In this document: piece by piece, positions 35,101 through 49,300 of the stretch
How positions within the stretch are numbered: the stretch's first letter is position 1
Layout: the number at the start of each line of letters is the position of its first letter
Assembly: GCA_002914845.1 (NCBI GenBank)
Contig: JXTC01000534.1
Location: 49,598-113,597 of the forward strand
Direction of reading: 5' to 3'
Length of the DNA: 64,000 nucleotides
Source of the DNA: Trema orientale
Taxonomy: Eukaryota > Streptophyta > Magnoliopsida > Rosales > Cannabaceae
Translations under genes and position numbers: made by a program
Notes under the pieces: generated by a model
Database searches by the model: none
What the model saw: only the letters and a program-made list of their open reading frames with translations
Told to the model about the DNA's origin: nothing

Positions 35101-36185
35101 CAGAGTCTTAAGTAAGCTGTCACAGTAAGCTTTGGCTGCAGAGAGATCAAATTTCCCTGTGTCTATAATAACCTTGGAAAAATTTGCGAATATAATATTG
35201 GCACCCAATTTGCGTAGCTCAGCCAACAATAGTGCAAATACCTTTTTCATGACCTATAGAATTCAATAATTGGAAGAAAAATAAACCAATGAATTAGTCC
35301 CATCTTTTAGACATCAACAATCAAATGTGATGAATGTCCATGCCTCACAAAGAACAAACCACAAGAAGGGTAACAACTACTTAAGAATATTGTAAGCTAT
35401 CATTTTTTCAGTATAAAACTTAAAGCCTTCAGTAGAAAGAAGAGAACAAAATGTTGTTGCTTAAGCCAAAATAAATCACGACAGAAACACAGCATCATAA
35501 AACAATGATTATGTTAGCATTCCAAAAATCTCAACATATCATAATTATCGAGTCAATATATGCCTTTTTACACCATCTTGGAAAAGGAATAAAGGACATT
35601 TATTGGAAGATAAGAGTCCGGGCAAGAATTTATATTACTTCTTGCATCATGGATGCCCATCTAGCCTTACCCACACAGACACACCTAAAAACTTTAATAA
35701 GAAACATTCACCTTGTGAAGTAGACGGTGAAGAGCTGGGTCATGAAGTTTGGATTGAGGGCTGCAATATGAAAATAAAAGCAGTGACCATGAGTCCAAAC
35801 TACGTGTTTAGTCACACAACGTTAAGAAGCCGAAAACATAGGGTACAGCCATAGAAGGCAAAATGGGAAATGAATGTTAAATCAGTAAAAACAAAAACTA
35901 TGTACAAGTCGAACACAGTAACCTGCAAAGCCACCGATATAGATGTTGCAATATTGCATCAGCATATACATTTCCAGAGGTAACTGCATCTGTAAGGCAC
36001 CTCTGAATCAACTGCTTTAGAACACGAAAAGCAGGTGCACATGAGGTAGCCTCATCAAAGCCACTCTGTTCATTAGAATCAGGTGCTCCAGAATTGACAT
36101 CTGGTTCAAATCCCAACAAAGCACCTCCTTCCATCTCATTTACTTGGTTGCTTTTGAGAAGAGCATCTACAGCCAGATGATGAAT
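32142..36185 (-). other. POL2A: POL2A exons 41-49: C-terminal region and Cys modules
   Basis: Exons: 35923-36185, 35712-35760, 35093-35253, 34943-35009, 34240-34350, 33902-34072, 33590-33802, 32808-32914, 32142-32502. Exons 48-49 encode the CysA module (VICSYCNDC, with a second pair at EWRCAVPQC) and the CysB module (LVCQRC, then EQCACAG), which in the family bind metal and the B subunit DPB2. The frame ends SWILGIQ with a stop at 32142-32144, matching the family C-terminus SWIL. Confidence 0.95.
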
Positions 36186-39100
36186 CTTCACAAAGACATT
36201 AACAAAATATTCAGTAAGCCCATCAAAGATCTAACCAAAAAAATGGAAAGGAAATGAATGATGGCATTTTCAAAACCTTTAACTCCACAGTAACTTTCCT
36301 ATATGCTCCAGGGTATGTAAGAACAGGTTGATGGACCTGGGTAATTAAAACGTTAGTAAGATCACAGATGGAATGTGCAATTTAACACATACCGGCCAAC
36401 TGAGAGACAGATTAAAAAGAATTTTTCTTACTTTTTTAAATAAGTATGAATATTACATTAGGTATTACAGAGGAAGGAAGGAGTTAGAGAGTATATGTTT
36501 TAACAATAATATCAAACGATGATCACAAAGTAAAGTTCTGTTCAGTAATGATACAAAGAACTTTGACAAAGCAACTAGTATTTCTTATAAATTTCTATCT
36601 AAGATTGTACTAACCTCATCAGCAAAACATGTGTCTTCTTCATTAATGCCTCCTAGATCTGGAATTCCATCATCAGATATCCAAAGCACCTGTAACAATG
36701 AAAGAACAGAAAAAACGTTAGATTTTAAAACAGTAAACCCAAGCAACTAACATAGCAAAGAGCTGGAACAGCCAAAACAAAATCACTTCTTCCTATCTTT
36801 AATTATCTATAATAAGCATAAAATTTTATCTAAAAAGACCAAGTTCATTCATATACAGATTTTCAGTACACTCCACATCCCTCTTGCAAGTGAAACACCT
36901 TAAAAAAGTCACCCAAATGCCTAAAAACTTAGAAATAACATGACAAGATATCAGCTCATGCAAAAAACCTGTTGCTGATCACGTAGTGCTCTTGAAAAGA
37001 TGATATCCGCTGTATATATCAGCCAATCAAGTTCGAAATTCCCTAGTGGCACCTGTCACGATAAATTTGAGAAATTGGTTTTTGTACTAACATCCATACC
37101 AACAAAGGGAAATTCTCATTGTAGAAATAAAGACAATACATGGGCATATCTAGAGAGAGAAATTCTCTCATTCAACCATTGGGATGATGCAGCACATCGT
37201 TGCATTCCAATTCTTGCAGCTACTTGTTGCCACCCAAGAACCTGCATAAAGCATGGTTCAAACGCAATACATTTGACAACATGCACACGAAGCAAAAAAA
37301 TGAATGCAAAGCAGCGAGTAGTTCAGAATTTAGTACCTGATAATGACAATCACGAGCATTGGAGGGAATGCTTACGCATGGGAATTCATCTAGAGCTTGT
37401 ATACCTGACTTCATTGATTGAGCACTTGGGCATTCAATAACCGCAATTGTGGGTCCATGATGTTCATTTCTGTCAAATAACCCAAAAAGAAAACTATGTT
37501 ATCACATAGCATGAATTGGAAACGATTTTAATACAAGTATGGATGCAAAGATAAAGAGGCAACCTTCTTGACCAGATAGAATACTAAGATAGAATACTAA
37601 AAGGGCTCTAAATAGAAAGCCTCAAAGCCAGCTTGTGTTTTAAGTTATAAATATGTTTTCCATACAGTTAATGCATTGTAACACATATCAATCAATGAAA
37701 CAACAGCTCGAATGCATACTAAAAGTAAAATTAAGAAACAAGAATAATTAATATACTTATGCACCTAAATCATAGTGTTTCAGGAAGGGGAAAAAAAAAA
37801 TATTCAAGCCATTCACTTAATATAAAGGAAAAAATAACAGTTACTTTGGGTCTGTCCAAGTTCCGCAAGATAACATTTATTTTTTAAGTATATGTGACTG
37901 AGGAAACTGCTATCTGTGCCGTAGATTCAACATGAAGTAATCAACATGGAAAATAGAAAAATAAAATCGCACCTGAAAAGCAGGAGCAATAAAAAGAAAA
38001 TTAAGATAGATTAGACCTGTGCTGATTTATTGTTCTTTGCAAAATCCTTTCAGCATCCTTAACAAATCCAACATACTCAACCTGAAATCAGTAAATGTTT
38101 TAGAAAAAATGAATAAATGAGAAATCATACCAAGTCAACAGGAAAGTATGTATCTTCACCAAGCTACAGGCTGACCTTGAATATGAATTCGTTCCTTGGA
38201 GGAGGTGGTTGAACAGATAATGCTTGGCAAGCATCTCGGAATTGCTTGTCAAGAAAGGATGGCGACAGATCTTTATTTTGATAAGGATTCACAACCACAG
38301 CAAATATTGTTCTTGAAGAAGGAAAATAAACAACAAATATAGCACGCCCTTCAGAAATACTGAAATTAACAAGATAAACAGTATCAGTATTTCAATTTGT
38401 TTTGATTAAAAGTAGAAAATGTACAGATTAGAAACGGATATTTATCATGTTTAAAAAAGGAAAATGAAAGACAATTTACGAATTAGTTGGTCCTCAGTAG
38501 TTCATGAACTTTTCTGTTTTTTCTTTGTTTATTTCTTATCTTTCCAACCTTTTTGCTAAATAGTATTTCAAGCACAAAAGATCTATCCACACATAATAAA
38601 GTGCCCCCCTCAAACAAAGCTCAAGCACGTAAAACAAGCAAAGATGCTTCAAAGTTTAAGTTGACACTTGAATTGAAGTATTGGTTGAAATCATCCAAAA
38701 AAATAATAATGCAAAATGAAATAATATCATTGACTTCGTACCCAACAAAGTTACCTGTGATACAAGTAAAAGAAAGAGATTGATTGCTCCAAATAAGAGC
38801 ATTCAGTTGTAGTCTTCATATTGAGTTCGCTCAGACTCCAGCAATCTTGGATACTTCGCTTCTGAGCAGTTTTATCCACCTTACATACGCAACCAATCTG
38901 AACAATGGCATTTAACTCCAATGGTACCTTTGTTTCATATATTCCCTGATCGAAAAATTGAAAAGAAACCCAATCAAATTCTCATTGCTAATATAACTGT
39001 AAGCCTGCAGATAGGTCTTCTAAATTTCCATTGTAATGATGAATAATTTATGAATTCACACTTTCTTTAACACGAAATTGAAGTTTTCTGAATAAAACTT

Positions 39101-42100
39101 GAAAAGTACATAATCAACTAACAGCAAGTCAAGTCCTCCAAAGAAAACAAAGATTACCAAATAGTCTTCTTATTTTAGATAAATAAAGAAATAAGATGTG
39201 TCTTATCCCGAAATTTACATATATAATAAGAGAAAATTAACCACCCCCCCATTTTTTAATAGCGAGGACAATACACTTCACTTCTGTGCAGTTTATATCA
39301 ATAAGAACCATGAATTTATCTTCTAATTTCTCTTAGGTATAATATGCTGACCTCAACTTCTGGATCTGCGAGGAGTGCTGTAAGGTTTTTGCTTTCTGAT
39401 TTGAAATGACCTTCATCAATTACAACCTGCAAAACTCCCGCAAAAGATAAAGAAAATTTGGCCTGAAATCCTTTACCACAAACAAATTAAGGGAAGATAT
39501 TTATTAAACAGCAGTAGAACCGGTAGTACCTCATATAGGTTATAACTATGCCTTCCATGGGGAAGAATCTTGTTGGCACGCCTTCCTGGAAATTTTTCTT
39601 CTAAAGGAGCTTTAGAATTGATGTAAAACACTCTAGGAACAGTTACGGGAATCTTAAGCATGATTCCTTCCACTACAATCCAAGCGAAAAATTGGCCACT
39701 CTGAGAAGTTGGGACTATTTGTACTATCTGAACCACAAAAATAAAAATAAAACTGGTAAGCCATTAAAAATTATTAATTACATCAAACTGTTTGGAGTTG
39801 ATAAAGACTGCATCATTACCTCCCAGTGGCATCGTGTTACCGCTACTTCATGTCTCCTAAAGTATGAACTAACACCTGTTCTACCTGGAGTTTCTTTATA
39901 TTTTGCTGCTTGACTGAGCAGCTTAGGAAGACCACTAGCCTTGTTCCGCGTAGTTGCATTGCCTAGTCTGTCAAAACAATTTTGCATTGTTAAATCACCA
40001 CTGAGAAAAACTTACCAACTATAACACAAACCAAAACTCCAAATGCTCATTGTAAGATGGTTTTTACTGAGAAAACTGACATGTATATTCCAATTGAGTA
40101 AGTTTCTATGCTCTAGTATTCAGCTTGACGTACATTATTTAAATTGTTGACCATTAATGTAAACATTTGGGTTGGTGACTTAACGTAAAGATCAGATCTG
40201 CAATTTTTGTTAAATTTCACATGTTGCACCTTTTTGGAGACCAAGAGAAACCTTCCATGGAGGGTGTATATATGCTAGACAAACTTCCAACAGATTAAAG
40301 TATTTTGGGAGCAATAGCAAATCTAACATGGACCAAACCAAGTTGTCTAAATTTTATAAAGCTGTTGTACACATAAAACTGATTGCATTTGATTCAAGTA
40401 GTGTGGGCCAGGCCAGAAAGGGAAAAAGATAGTATGTTCTTTAGCCTATAACGTGATAAACATTGTTGGCCCAACTCCTGTATGTATCAAAACATTAGTG
40501 AAATAAATGCAGAAAACAGTTGTTACTAACAACCCCTATATTTTGCATCAACGATGCCTTGGACCTTATCTAAATTAAATACCTTCATTGACATTTCTAG
40601 TTTGGGAATAAACAATCAACTGTTCTCTTAATATTTTGAACTTTATTTGAAGGTTTCGAACTGGGTACCTTTGCCTCTTCCTCTTGTTCAGAGTATCTTT
40701 CCACTTTCTCTTCTTTATTTCAAGCCATCCTTGATAGTCCACATTTCTGTCAATACTCTCAGAAGAGAGAGACTTTTGTATTTGCTGATCTTTTTCATTG
40801 TTATCGGTCTGCTGCAGACCCACTTGTGCATTCTCAACTGAACTGTGCTTATTAACTTCATAACATCGAACAACTGGCCTAGGTCCCTTTACGGAACTGT
40901 TATTGTTTTGGAAGTCTTCCAGATCTCCGACAACCTCTTCCTCCATAACATTACTCATTCCAACAGCCTCATTCTTCCTTTTCAACAAATCATCTTTCTT
41001 TAATGAACTGAACATATCAGCTAGTTTCTGTTGGCGAAATTTGTCCTCCTTTTCACAAACCTTCTTGTGCAGCCAATCAGGATGAGGAACTCTAGGGACA
41101 GGATTTGATACCTAAAGAATAATTATCTTTCAGCAGATAAAATTAAGTAGAAAGACACACATGCACATAGAGATAAGATAAACAAACACATACATATGCA
41201 GTCAATAGCTAAGTAAACAGGTGTATATTTACAAACTCAGACATAAAGGAAGGAGAGAGAGAAAGAGAGACTGAGACTAGAGATTGATTACTCCAACATT
41301 TATACATTCACAAGCAACAGAACCTTTTGCATTGCAGCTGGAATGGTGACAATTTTTTGAATTGCTGAACTAAGTCGTTGCTTGTAATATGACCAGTCAA
41401 TGATGGATCGAATGCCAACATCTGATGAGATCTTGCACCACTTCCGTACATAAAATTTCATTATCTCTGAAAAATTCAAACATATGCTTAATTTAGTAGA
41501 TATAGAAAGCACACGAAAAGAAATCAGTACCAGAAACTTTACCAGCATCTGTTTCAAATATTGCAACAGGAACAGCACGCTCACTCACAGGCGTTCCCTA
41601 CTCAAGTTAACAACATGACAGAAAGTTTAACTTGTTAAACAAACATGAATATTAAGAGGCACGTTTTGTAACAATCAATACCATGTAAAACAGAAAAGAT
41701 AAAAGAAATGCAATAATCAGAATTAGGTGGAGAATCTTTAAGTTTTAATCGTAGAAAACTAGATCGAAAACTTCAGGATATGTTATCTACAAGAAAAAAG
41801 TCAAAAGAGTAAGAGTGAAACAAGGAAAAATGATAATATGCACCTAAATGTTTTTGTGAAATATTAAAGATTTCATATAATAAGTCAATGACACCTATCC
41901 ACCAAAATGCACAGAAGCACAAAGTAGGTGACCAATCTTTCAATGACACTAGATTCTTTTAGCAATTAGTAAAGTTTAAAAGGACTGAAATAGCAAGTTT
42001 CTTAGCCGAACAGAAGAATTCACCTTAGGTTCACATGCAACAATATACTGACAACGAAGCCCTTTATCCTTGACCATTGTATCACCAAGAAAATCAGCAA

Positions 42101-43308
42101 GACGTCTTGCAGTGGTCACTGCACATGACTTCTGCCCACCGTAGTCTGCTAGGGACTTGCTCATGGTGCTTGATTCTGATATATAATCAAGCAACTCACT
42201 GTCTGCAATATCCTTTCCTTGATTCTGTGAAACAAAAAGGAACAAGGAAAAAAATTATGTGCCAAGATCGAACAGGAGACAGCAGAACAGCACCGGAAAC
42301 AAAGTCTATTTTGACATACATCAAGAAGGTCAAGCCAGTGATTGGCAACAGAAGCAACAGCTGAATAGCATTCATCCAAGGTTGAGCCATGGAGAAACTT
42401 GTCAAAAAGCTCAGCCTGAAATTAAAAAGGTATTTAACATACAGATAAAATAGACAAAGCATAAAAGATACAAAAGGTCTAAAGTAAGTATGAATTACAG
42501 TAGAATTAATTTCAAATCAAATTTCATACCACTACAGAACTACTAAAGCAGCTTCCCTGTGATGATTCCAAGTACATAATATCTAGTTGTTAAATGGATA
42601 ATTCTATTGAACATTTTGTCCAGAATTCAGTCACTTTCAGCATCCATTTAGTAACAGAAAGATAAGTATAATCCCAACTGCCAATAATCATAAATATAAA
42701 TTGTCTTGCTCAGATGATAGTAGAAAGCAACAGAAGAAGTTATTCTCCAGCCATTGAACTCCACAACAACGGGAAAGAAAGAAAATTATGTGAGTTCTTT
42801 CGTAGAAGGAGAAAATATTTAACCCAGCTAGCCCGTGAAAATAAACAACTAATACAGAGTGAAGAAGATAACTCTCATTTTATGGTAGGTATAGGCACAA
42901 CATTGGACGTGAAAGGGATACCTGGAAAACTTTGATGAGCTTCAGCTCACCTCTACGCTTGATTTCAAAACCTTTAAGTTCAGCAAGGGTCCCATCATCG
43001 TTGAAAACTGCATAACGCTTCTTAATCAAAATTCCCTCCTCTTTTGAAGCAGGAAGAATCATTGCCTGCGTTAAAGCATTACATTAGTAACAAACTAAGA
43101 AAGCAAGAACTGTAATTCATCACATACTACATGTCACCTTGTATGGTCCATCCACTTCAAATTCAATTGAGCATTCACTATGAGTTGCATAAGATTTTGT
43201 CAAAGGATCTGTGAGGGTCTGTTAAGAAAAGTGGAAAAGTGTTAGAAGGTATCTGTCACACTATCTGTCACACTATCAAACTCATATTGCACCATATAGA
43301 GAATGTCG

Positions 43309-43343
<35 letters not shown>

Positions 43344-46300
43344 CAGTAACAAAACACTACAAAAGACATGAAATTAGAAAATTAATTTTCAAGATGACCT
43401 GGTACTGATCATTTGTATTGTTTCTTGCCACATCAACGTTCAACATAACACATGGATATGAGATAGTCAGCTTCTTCTTCAAGTCTCTGAAACATTTTTT
43501 TACCATAAAGTAGTCAGTATCTTTAGATAGACAATACCAGAACGTCTTCAACTAAAAGACGACTACAGTAATGCACCCAAAAATTGCCCAAACTCATAGT
43601 ATATTGCTAAATAAATACAGATGCAGATTATTTATATTATATTTAAAAAAAAAAAAAGGCACCAGCATAGATAATGATATGCAAACAATAAGATGATACT
43701 GAGAGTTATACATACTTTGTTTTGAATGTAAAGTTCTCCGGGAAAGATCCAGGAAGTGCACACCAGATACCATCTGTGTCTAACTCAAGTGGCTTTCCGA
43801 TCTTCTCAACCAGTACACGGGCATTCTGAATAATTTTGGCCCCAGTATATGTAACCACTCCAGCCATTTCCATAGAGTACCATCTTGCACCCCTGGAAGA
43901 CCAAGAAAAGCTTTTGTAACAAAAACAAAACAAATACTACAAATTTAGGAAACAGAGGAAATCAATAAAACTCACTTTCGCATGACATATCCATAAAAGG
44001 AATTGAGAATGCACTTATGAGCGAGTTGTAATGAATCATACAAGACTACCATATCCTGCAAATCGGTGAGCAAATAATTAACACAAGTTTCAAGGTATGA
44101 CATTGGTATTAATAATGACGATGATCATCATCATGGTGACTGTTACTGTAGACAAATGTTCAATAAGTGTAGGAAAATTTTCCATACTTGTGCCTCCTGG
44201 ATTTTAATAGAATTTCCAGTAGCTTTGGCTTCAGACAACTTCCCTTTCCAGACCTTATTAAGTCCTTTGTATTCATATCTTCTATCTCGAAAGCTTGAAA
44301 GAAAATCAAAAAACACGGGACTTAGTAAGAAGAAGATGATTTTGGAACATATGTATATATGTATATAAAGAGAGACAGACAGTTATTAGCCTACCAGTAA
44401 ACCTCAAATTCACCAAAATTTAATGTCTTTTTTCACGATAATATCATTTGAAAGTAATCTTAATTGATATCTCAAGTGTTTTTCGCAAACACAGTCTGAA
44501 AAAATTAGACAACTTTTGTGCAAGCAAATCCAAAATGCTCACCTGNCATGCAGATTCCTGCTTCCCGAACTTCAGTAACTGACTTGTCCAGTACTCGTTT
44601 ATATGCCTACCAAGATGCATGCAAAATTAAATCAGGCATCATTTAAGAAAAAAGATTTAGCAAAGAAAGGCGGGAGAGTATACCTTCTGACAGTATTTCT
44701 TTAGACGATCTTTCAGTCTCAATTGTTGCTCTGTCTTAGGTAGGTCAAGAAAAGATTTTGCTAACTGGCTATCAGTGCCATCAACAAACTCGGACTCAAT
44801 TTGCTTCTTCAAATGGTAGTAGTCACTGTTGTTCAAAACAAAATCCAAGCACAATCATGAAATACTTTATTGCTGACACACTCAAGTTAAAGTACATGAA
44901 CATTTGTTGAGGATGCAAGTGGAAAGAGGCATAATTAACTTTTTATTAGTCCAAAAGAAAAGACCTTTTCTTTGCCATGAAGACTTCTCCACGCCAAACC
45001 CATTCAAGCTTCCGAAGACAAGTTTTTCCAGGTCGATTGAAATCACAAGCAGTGCAAACCTCGTCTGTAACTATTGACGGTGGCTGAAATAGACAGAAAT
45101 TATAACAAGAATGCATCAATACTCTCTCTTTTTCTTTTCTATTGATAAGTAAAGAACCGTGATTACAACATAAATTGATAGCTAAGATAGTTCACAAAAA
45201 GGAATAGACACAAGCAATGGTAAGGATCAGAAACTGCAGATAAGAAAAATGAATGAATGTTTCTGATAAAAGTATCGGTGATCACCGCACCTAGTTTTGG
45301 AACACAAAATTCCCTTATTACAAATTTATAGCTCAATGTCATGGTAATATAAAGAGAAAACCACATGAATGCTAAGTAACTTCCTCTTTCTACTGAACCT
45401 ATAACCTTCACAAGGCCAGGGCAAAACTCTGCCTGGCATAAAGCAGATAAAGACAGGCGGAGCATTTCCCAGTCTAAACCAAGTACCAAAGAATATAAAA
45501 TGCCACATGGTAAACATGTTGTGTCCATACAGGTTGGAATTAGAAAGGAAATCTTGTGTCACATTGATGGTAAAGAATTACCCTAATCAATGCAATACCA
45601 ACATTATTATAAATCCTATCCCAATTGAATGAATACACCTCTCAGTTTCTACAATTTTGAGAAGCTTAAGTCATTCTAAATACTTGAGACACTTCACAAT
45701 AACTAGAACCAAGCATAGCCAAATTTATATCAAACACGTTTAGCAATGACACCAAACAAATAGATAACCATAATGGAGAAAGGTGTCACTTGACTGTTGT
45801 TTATAAATTACAACCAATCATAAACATTGGGCAACAAAGATCATGTTCACATGTTAACATTGAGCTATGGATATCGTAACAGATACTTCAGACATTTTCA
45901 TTTTCATGTTAAACACTCTTAAGTCATAATTATGTGATGGCTACGTATATTATAAGCAATTGCAATTGTAGACCATAAAGATAATATGAAATAATAATAG
46001 CTAGAATTTGTCAAGCACATTTAGCTGAAAGCAATCGGTTAACCAGCTAACCTGAAGCCTGTTTGTTAAAATAATGTTTGGATACATTGCAGCTACATCT
46101 AGATGATAAATAAGGGGGCATTCTTCTCGCATGGGGTCATCTCGCAACCTTACAAGCTGAAAACGAGGGAAGGAAGACATCAGAATAGACTGAATTGTGG
46201 GGAGAAATAGTATAGAAATAAAGCTTATGTTGCTGCCTCAGAACAATTAATTAGTAACAAATTAGTATAAGATAAAACTAAGCAAGCTGAAGCTCTCTAT

Positions 46301-49300
46301 AATGTGTTAAGTATTTCAATTACGAGAGGAAAATGAATGAACGCAATAATAATTGGAATTTAAAAGGTATTATTAGGGAGTTCAGGCAACAATTTTTCAA
46401 CATTAATCTAAGACAAATGAAAGCGAGCAATACCTTTTCAAAGATAGAACTCCTCACTTCATCATAATTAGATACGGAATCCAAGTCCATCTTACCTTCT
46501 ACTCTTATAGCATATTGCAGATCACGATCAAGGTTGTCAATCAATTGCTGTAAATGAAAGTTCGCAGTATCATTGTGTCAAATTACATAATCCATTAAGA
46601 TTAAAAAATGAAATTCTCAAATTACAAGGAAACACTGCAACTGGGTAGCAGTCACTATTTCCATGGAAGATAAAAAAAACATGCACAGCCAATCAGGTTA
46701 TGGAGAAGAAATATAACAAACTTGGCTTTTCTACACACATTCTTTTATATGCTAGGGATCCCAACTTTTAATACTAACTTAAGTGACATGTGAGTTATCA
46801 CTATTCAATTTGTAAATATGATCAAATTTATTTGTGGTAAGTTTTAATTCACTAATCAGCTAATGATAACTCACTTGTCATATAAAATGGTATTAAAAAG
46901 TTGGGATAAGAGTTATGACCTAGAATTATCCTATTCAAAAATCTATCTCACAACATGCCATATTGTGAGTAAAAACTAATAAGGCACAGATTCAAACATT
47001 ATACACCCCAATATTTCATTTCATGGCTTCCAAAGTGGCAAGAACAAGTTAGCAATTTCTGATTTCCACATAAATTTACAACCTTTTTCATTTTTTCAGA
47101 TACAAAAATCAAGGAGTTATAATTGCATAATATGGATTCAAAACATTTGATACTAATGGCACGTTTACCAATTAGGAAATGAAAGGCATAGAATTGCATA
47201 TTCCAAGTTCTATGTTTACTTGTGCATTAGGAATTTAATTCCGAACCATGAAATTGGGAATCAAATTAACATTTAGGGGGAACATGTTTCCTGGTGGGAA
47301 TTAAGTTTCCATTCCCAATATTGATGAGGAACAAGAATGGATTAAATTAGGAATTCATAGTATTGTTATTTAGAACTATTATTAGGTTTTTGTCATATAA
47401 GTTAGTTTTTCAATTGTATTTGGTTTCCAGTTCATGTTTAGTTTCCCAATTGTGTTTATTTGCCTATAAAATAATCTTCTCTATATTCATAGTTTTACAA
47501 ACTATGATCGAATGAATCATTGAATTATATTATCTCTCTCTATTGTTTTCTTTTTATCTCTAAATTCCCTCTCTTGATTCTCTTGTCTCTCTAATCTAGC
47601 TAAACTCTTCTTTTTTCTCTCTCTCTTTCTCTTTTCTCCTTTGGTTCCACATGATATATTCTTTTTAAGTTTCCAATATATTCTCCATAAGATGTTTTAA
47701 CCAAAAATAAACATAAAGGTATTTAATAATCAGTTACCTTTTTAACAAGGAAAAACTAGAATGAGAATTAAGTTCCTCCTCTTTCCAATTCCTAAAGAGA
47801 GAACATTGTACCAGAATCCTTAAATTCTAATTCAAATTCTAACCAACTCTTCCGCAATTTAATTCAATTACGGATTAGTAAACGCATTACAAGATTAAAT
47901 TTTAAGCTTTCTCCTTTCCGCTGCCCTTCTATGCAGACATTCTGACTCAACAAAAATATTTTAGGGAAAAGGACTGTGAGATTGAATTGCTAGATAAAAG
48001 GTCGATAAGCTTATTACTTAAGAGTAATAAAAAAAATATTTACATTATAAACTCGTTCGTTTTATTTAATAGAAGGACAAATTGGAAGACGACAGAAAAC
48101 AAGGAGACAAATTTTGTCTAATAATCAAATTTGATCAATGAATAAACATACAAGTATACGTACTCAGAAAGGAGTCACTTTAGGTCAAACCACGATGCTT
48201 TGAAATAACAGTAACCGATTAATCAAACCAGAACAGTTAATTTTCAAAAGGGAAATTGGTAGTGGATCACGAGAACATACCTGATAGCCAGATGGATCAA
48301 GCTTAAAACTGGTTAAAAGATCAGATCTAAAAACTCCACTTTCAAGGCATTCCACATGACCACCTATATATGTCTCACTTTCAAGAAGACGATTACTATA
48401 GAACTTCTCTGGGTCGGATTGGTGTTTGTTAGGGCAAATAACATTTGCCTTGTATGCCTGGAATAAAAGCAAGGTTGCCTTGAATGGGTACATGTTATGA
48501 AATAACAAATAAAAGAAAAAAAAATTGGGACAATGCACCACAAAGAAGCAAAAAGGCCTAGTGTCGTAGCATATGAGTGGAAAAACCCACCTGGACCATC
48601 AGAAGCATTTCACAGAGGGTCCCACTACCCTTGCGCAAGACCTCATCTGGTGACATTGGAATAATGGTTGCAAGAGAGAAAATGAAGGGATGAACGTAGG
48701 TCATATACAAGTAGTAAGTTGCAACAGCATCAGAAACAGAATAAGAGGCCATCATCTGTAACAAGTTTCATAGACATTAGAAATGTTTCTTATATAAAGT
48801 AATGTGCAAAAACAAACAGAATCCTAACTCTTTTTTTTATAAGAAACAAGAAGATTCATTAATTATAGGTATAACACAGATTTTGAGGGAATCAGCAAAA
48901 ATCCTCAGACAAAAAGAAATTAAAAAAAAAAGTTTCTTATATAAAGTAATGTACAATAACAAACAGAATCCTAACTCTCTTTTTTTAAATAAGAAACGAG
49001 AAGATTCATTAATTATAGGTATAACATACAGATTTTGAGGGAATCAGCAAAAATCCTCAGACAAAAAGAAACTAAAATACGACGACAGAATCCTAACTGA
49101 AAAGAAAAGGAAAAGAAAAATATAGATTAATCCCCCAAGATATAATTGATGGCAATGGTTTGCATAAAATATAATTGGTCCAGTAGTTGTAGAATAGAAA
49201 TTGCCCTTAAATTGTTTCTCAACATGGTTCCTCAACACCATCAAATTCAGTCCAATATTCTTGTCACTGTATCTAATCCATCAACAATACTAAAACAAGT

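Noticed and set aside
37000-37440. 146-residue plus-strand frame
   Set aside because: Antisense to POL2A exons 36-38 and the introns between them; no domain.
48783-49075. Tandem units considered as a CRISPR-like or regulatory array
   Set aside because: Only two long copies, no spacer-repeat structure, plant intron context.
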